Source: Bacillota bacterium
Lineage (GTDB): Bacteria > Bacillota > Clostridia > Lachnospirales > Anaerotignaceae
Assembly (NCBI GenBank): GCA_023413275.1
Contig: JAEZPX010000139.1
Span: 1-14,827 of the forward strand
Length of the DNA stretch: 14,827 nt
Direction of reading: 5' to 3'
A model generated the notes under the pieces. The model saw only the letters and a program-made list of their open reading frames with translations, was not told where the DNA came from and made no database searches. This document shows, one piece after another, positions 14,166 to 14,827 of the stretch (positions are counted from its first letter, which is position 1; every line of letters begins with the position of its first letter). The position numbers and the translations under genes are program-made.

Positions 14166-14525
14166 TCAGTTTTTCTTTAATTTTTCCCATTCCTTTTCCT
14201 GAAAGCCCACCAAAACAAAATCTTCCCCAATCACCAGAGGGCGTTTTACCAGCATACCGTTTGTGCTTAAAAGTTGAAGCTGTTCCTCCTCGCTCATTTG
14301 GGGGAGTTTATCCTTTAATTGGAGTTCCTTGTATAAAAGGCCGCTGGTATTGAAAAATCTCTTTAAGGGTAGGCCGCTTAACTTCCACCAAAATTCCAAC
14401 TCCTCAGCGGAGGGGTTTTGCTCCACCATATGGCGCTGGAAATATTCTATTTGTGCCGAATCCAACCATTTTTTTGCTTTGTTACTGGTACTACATTTTG
14501 GGTAATGTAAAAAAACGAGACTCAT
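14166..14525 (-). CDS. ArsC/Spx-family (arsenate reductase-like) protein
   Basis: A 119-residue thioredoxin-fold protein of the ArsC/Spx/YffB group. YPKCSTSNKAKKWL at residues 7-20 carries the single conserved Cys (Cys10); the position three residues on is Ser, so the CxxC redox switch of Spx is absent. GLPLKRFFNTSG and KRPLVIGEDFVLVGF are the family's middle and C-terminal signatures. Whether it reduces arsenate is unknown; no ars genes are near. The start at 14525 has GGAGGTG 5 bases upstream. A longer frame to 14567 has no site and overlaps the promoter. Confidence 0.85.
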   Translation of the reverse strand: MSLVFLHYPKCSTSNKAKKWLDSAQIEYFQRHMVEQNPSAEELEFWWKLSGLPLKRFFNTSGLLYKELQLKDKLPQMSEEEQLQLLSTNGMLVKRPLVIGEDFVLVGFQEKEWEKLKKN

Positions 14526-14545
14526 CTCGCACCTCCTTTTCCAAT

Positions 14546-14574
14546 AGTATAATACGTTCCCCCTCAATGGGCAA
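14546..14574 (-). promoter_or_regulatory. Sigma-A-type promoter of the ArsC-like gene
   Basis: On the minus strand: TTGCCC (14569-14574), 17-bp spacer, TATACT (14546-14551). The predicted message starts close to the ribosome binding site, giving a short leader of about 15 nt. Confidence 0.65.
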
Positions 14575-14681
14575 GATGGGATGGGATTGCATTTTGTAAG
14601 GAACGGCTGTAAAATGAGTAAAAGTTTGTATACATTTCAGGCATGAAAAACCTTATGATAGGCAGATAGGAGGAATGAAAC

Positions 14682-14827
14682 ATGAAATTTGGTTTTATTG
14701 GAGCGGGGAATATGGTGAGCGCAATTGTGAAGGGCATGACTTTGGGTGCCGGGGCTTTTGAGGGAAAGAATATTTACCTTAGCAGCAAAAGTGTGGCTTC
14801 AGCACAAACACTGGCTCTGGAATGTGG
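14682..14827 (+). CDS. proC: Pyrroline-5-carboxylate reductase (3' partial)
   Basis: Only the first 48 codons are in the window. MKFGFIGAGNMVSAIVKGM is the Rossmann NAD(P)-binding start typical of ProC (GxGNM followed by Ala-Ile and Gly). It catalyses the last step of proline synthesis. TAGGAGG precedes the ATG by about 8 bases. The rest lies beyond the right edge. Related F420-dependent-like or other GxGNM reductases are less likely. Confidence 0.78.
   Translation, partial: MKFGFIGAGNMVSAIVKGMTLGAGAFEGKNIYLSSKSVASAQTLALEC

Overview
The window looks like chromosomal DNA of a low-GC, Gram-positive, endospore-forming Clostridia-type bacterium. The evidence is a BofA homologue next to a YaaL-type DUF2508 gene, the acetylase route to diaminopimelate (DapH plus an M20 deacetylase), lipoproteins with lipoboxes, strong AGGAGG-type ribosome binding sites, GTG and TTG starts, and AT-rich spacers with sigma-A-type promoters. 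No phage, IS element, CRISPR, rRNA or tRNA gene was seen.

Layout. 1-997 (+) is the end of an exported copper-amine-oxidase-N / DUF3298 protein. A metallo-beta-lactamase-fold hydrolase (1277-1999, -) follows; back-to-back terminators separate the two. 2186-6924 (-) is a three-gene operon, marR > lipoprotein adaptor > RND permease, read from a near-consensus promoter whose -10 lies inside a 27-bp palindrome, so it is probably autoregulated. 7263-8411 (-) is an M20 amidohydrolase, divergent from dapH (8594-9304, +); together they probably supply the acetylation and deacetylation steps of lysine/diaminopimelate synthesis. A small Ig-like lipoprotein (9396-9824), a DUF2508 protein (10152-10391) and BofA (10419-10661) follow on +.

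The most unusual part is 10668-12106. Two clusters of DnaA-box-like 9-mers flank a gene for a rhomboid intramembrane protease with an extra N-terminal domain. The left cluster has three boxes spaced exactly 12 bp apart, starting at the predicted transcription start of a TTGACA-17-TATATT promoter. That promoter's -35 overlaps a perfect inverted repeat, and its leader reaches an intrinsic terminator before the rhomboid start codon, which itself lies in a DnaA box. The right cluster precedes a family-4-like uracil-DNA glycosylase that lacks the usual iron-sulfur cysteines. The region could be an origin-like element, a DnaA-titration site or a DnaA-controlled promoter; the sequence alone cannot decide, and dnaA/dnaN are not in the window.

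The right end holds a flavodoxin-domain protein and an SDR oxidoreductase, closely spaced after the glycosylase gene (12772-14014, +), an ArsC/Spx-fold protein (14166-14525, -), and the start of proC (14682 onward, +), cut by the window edge.
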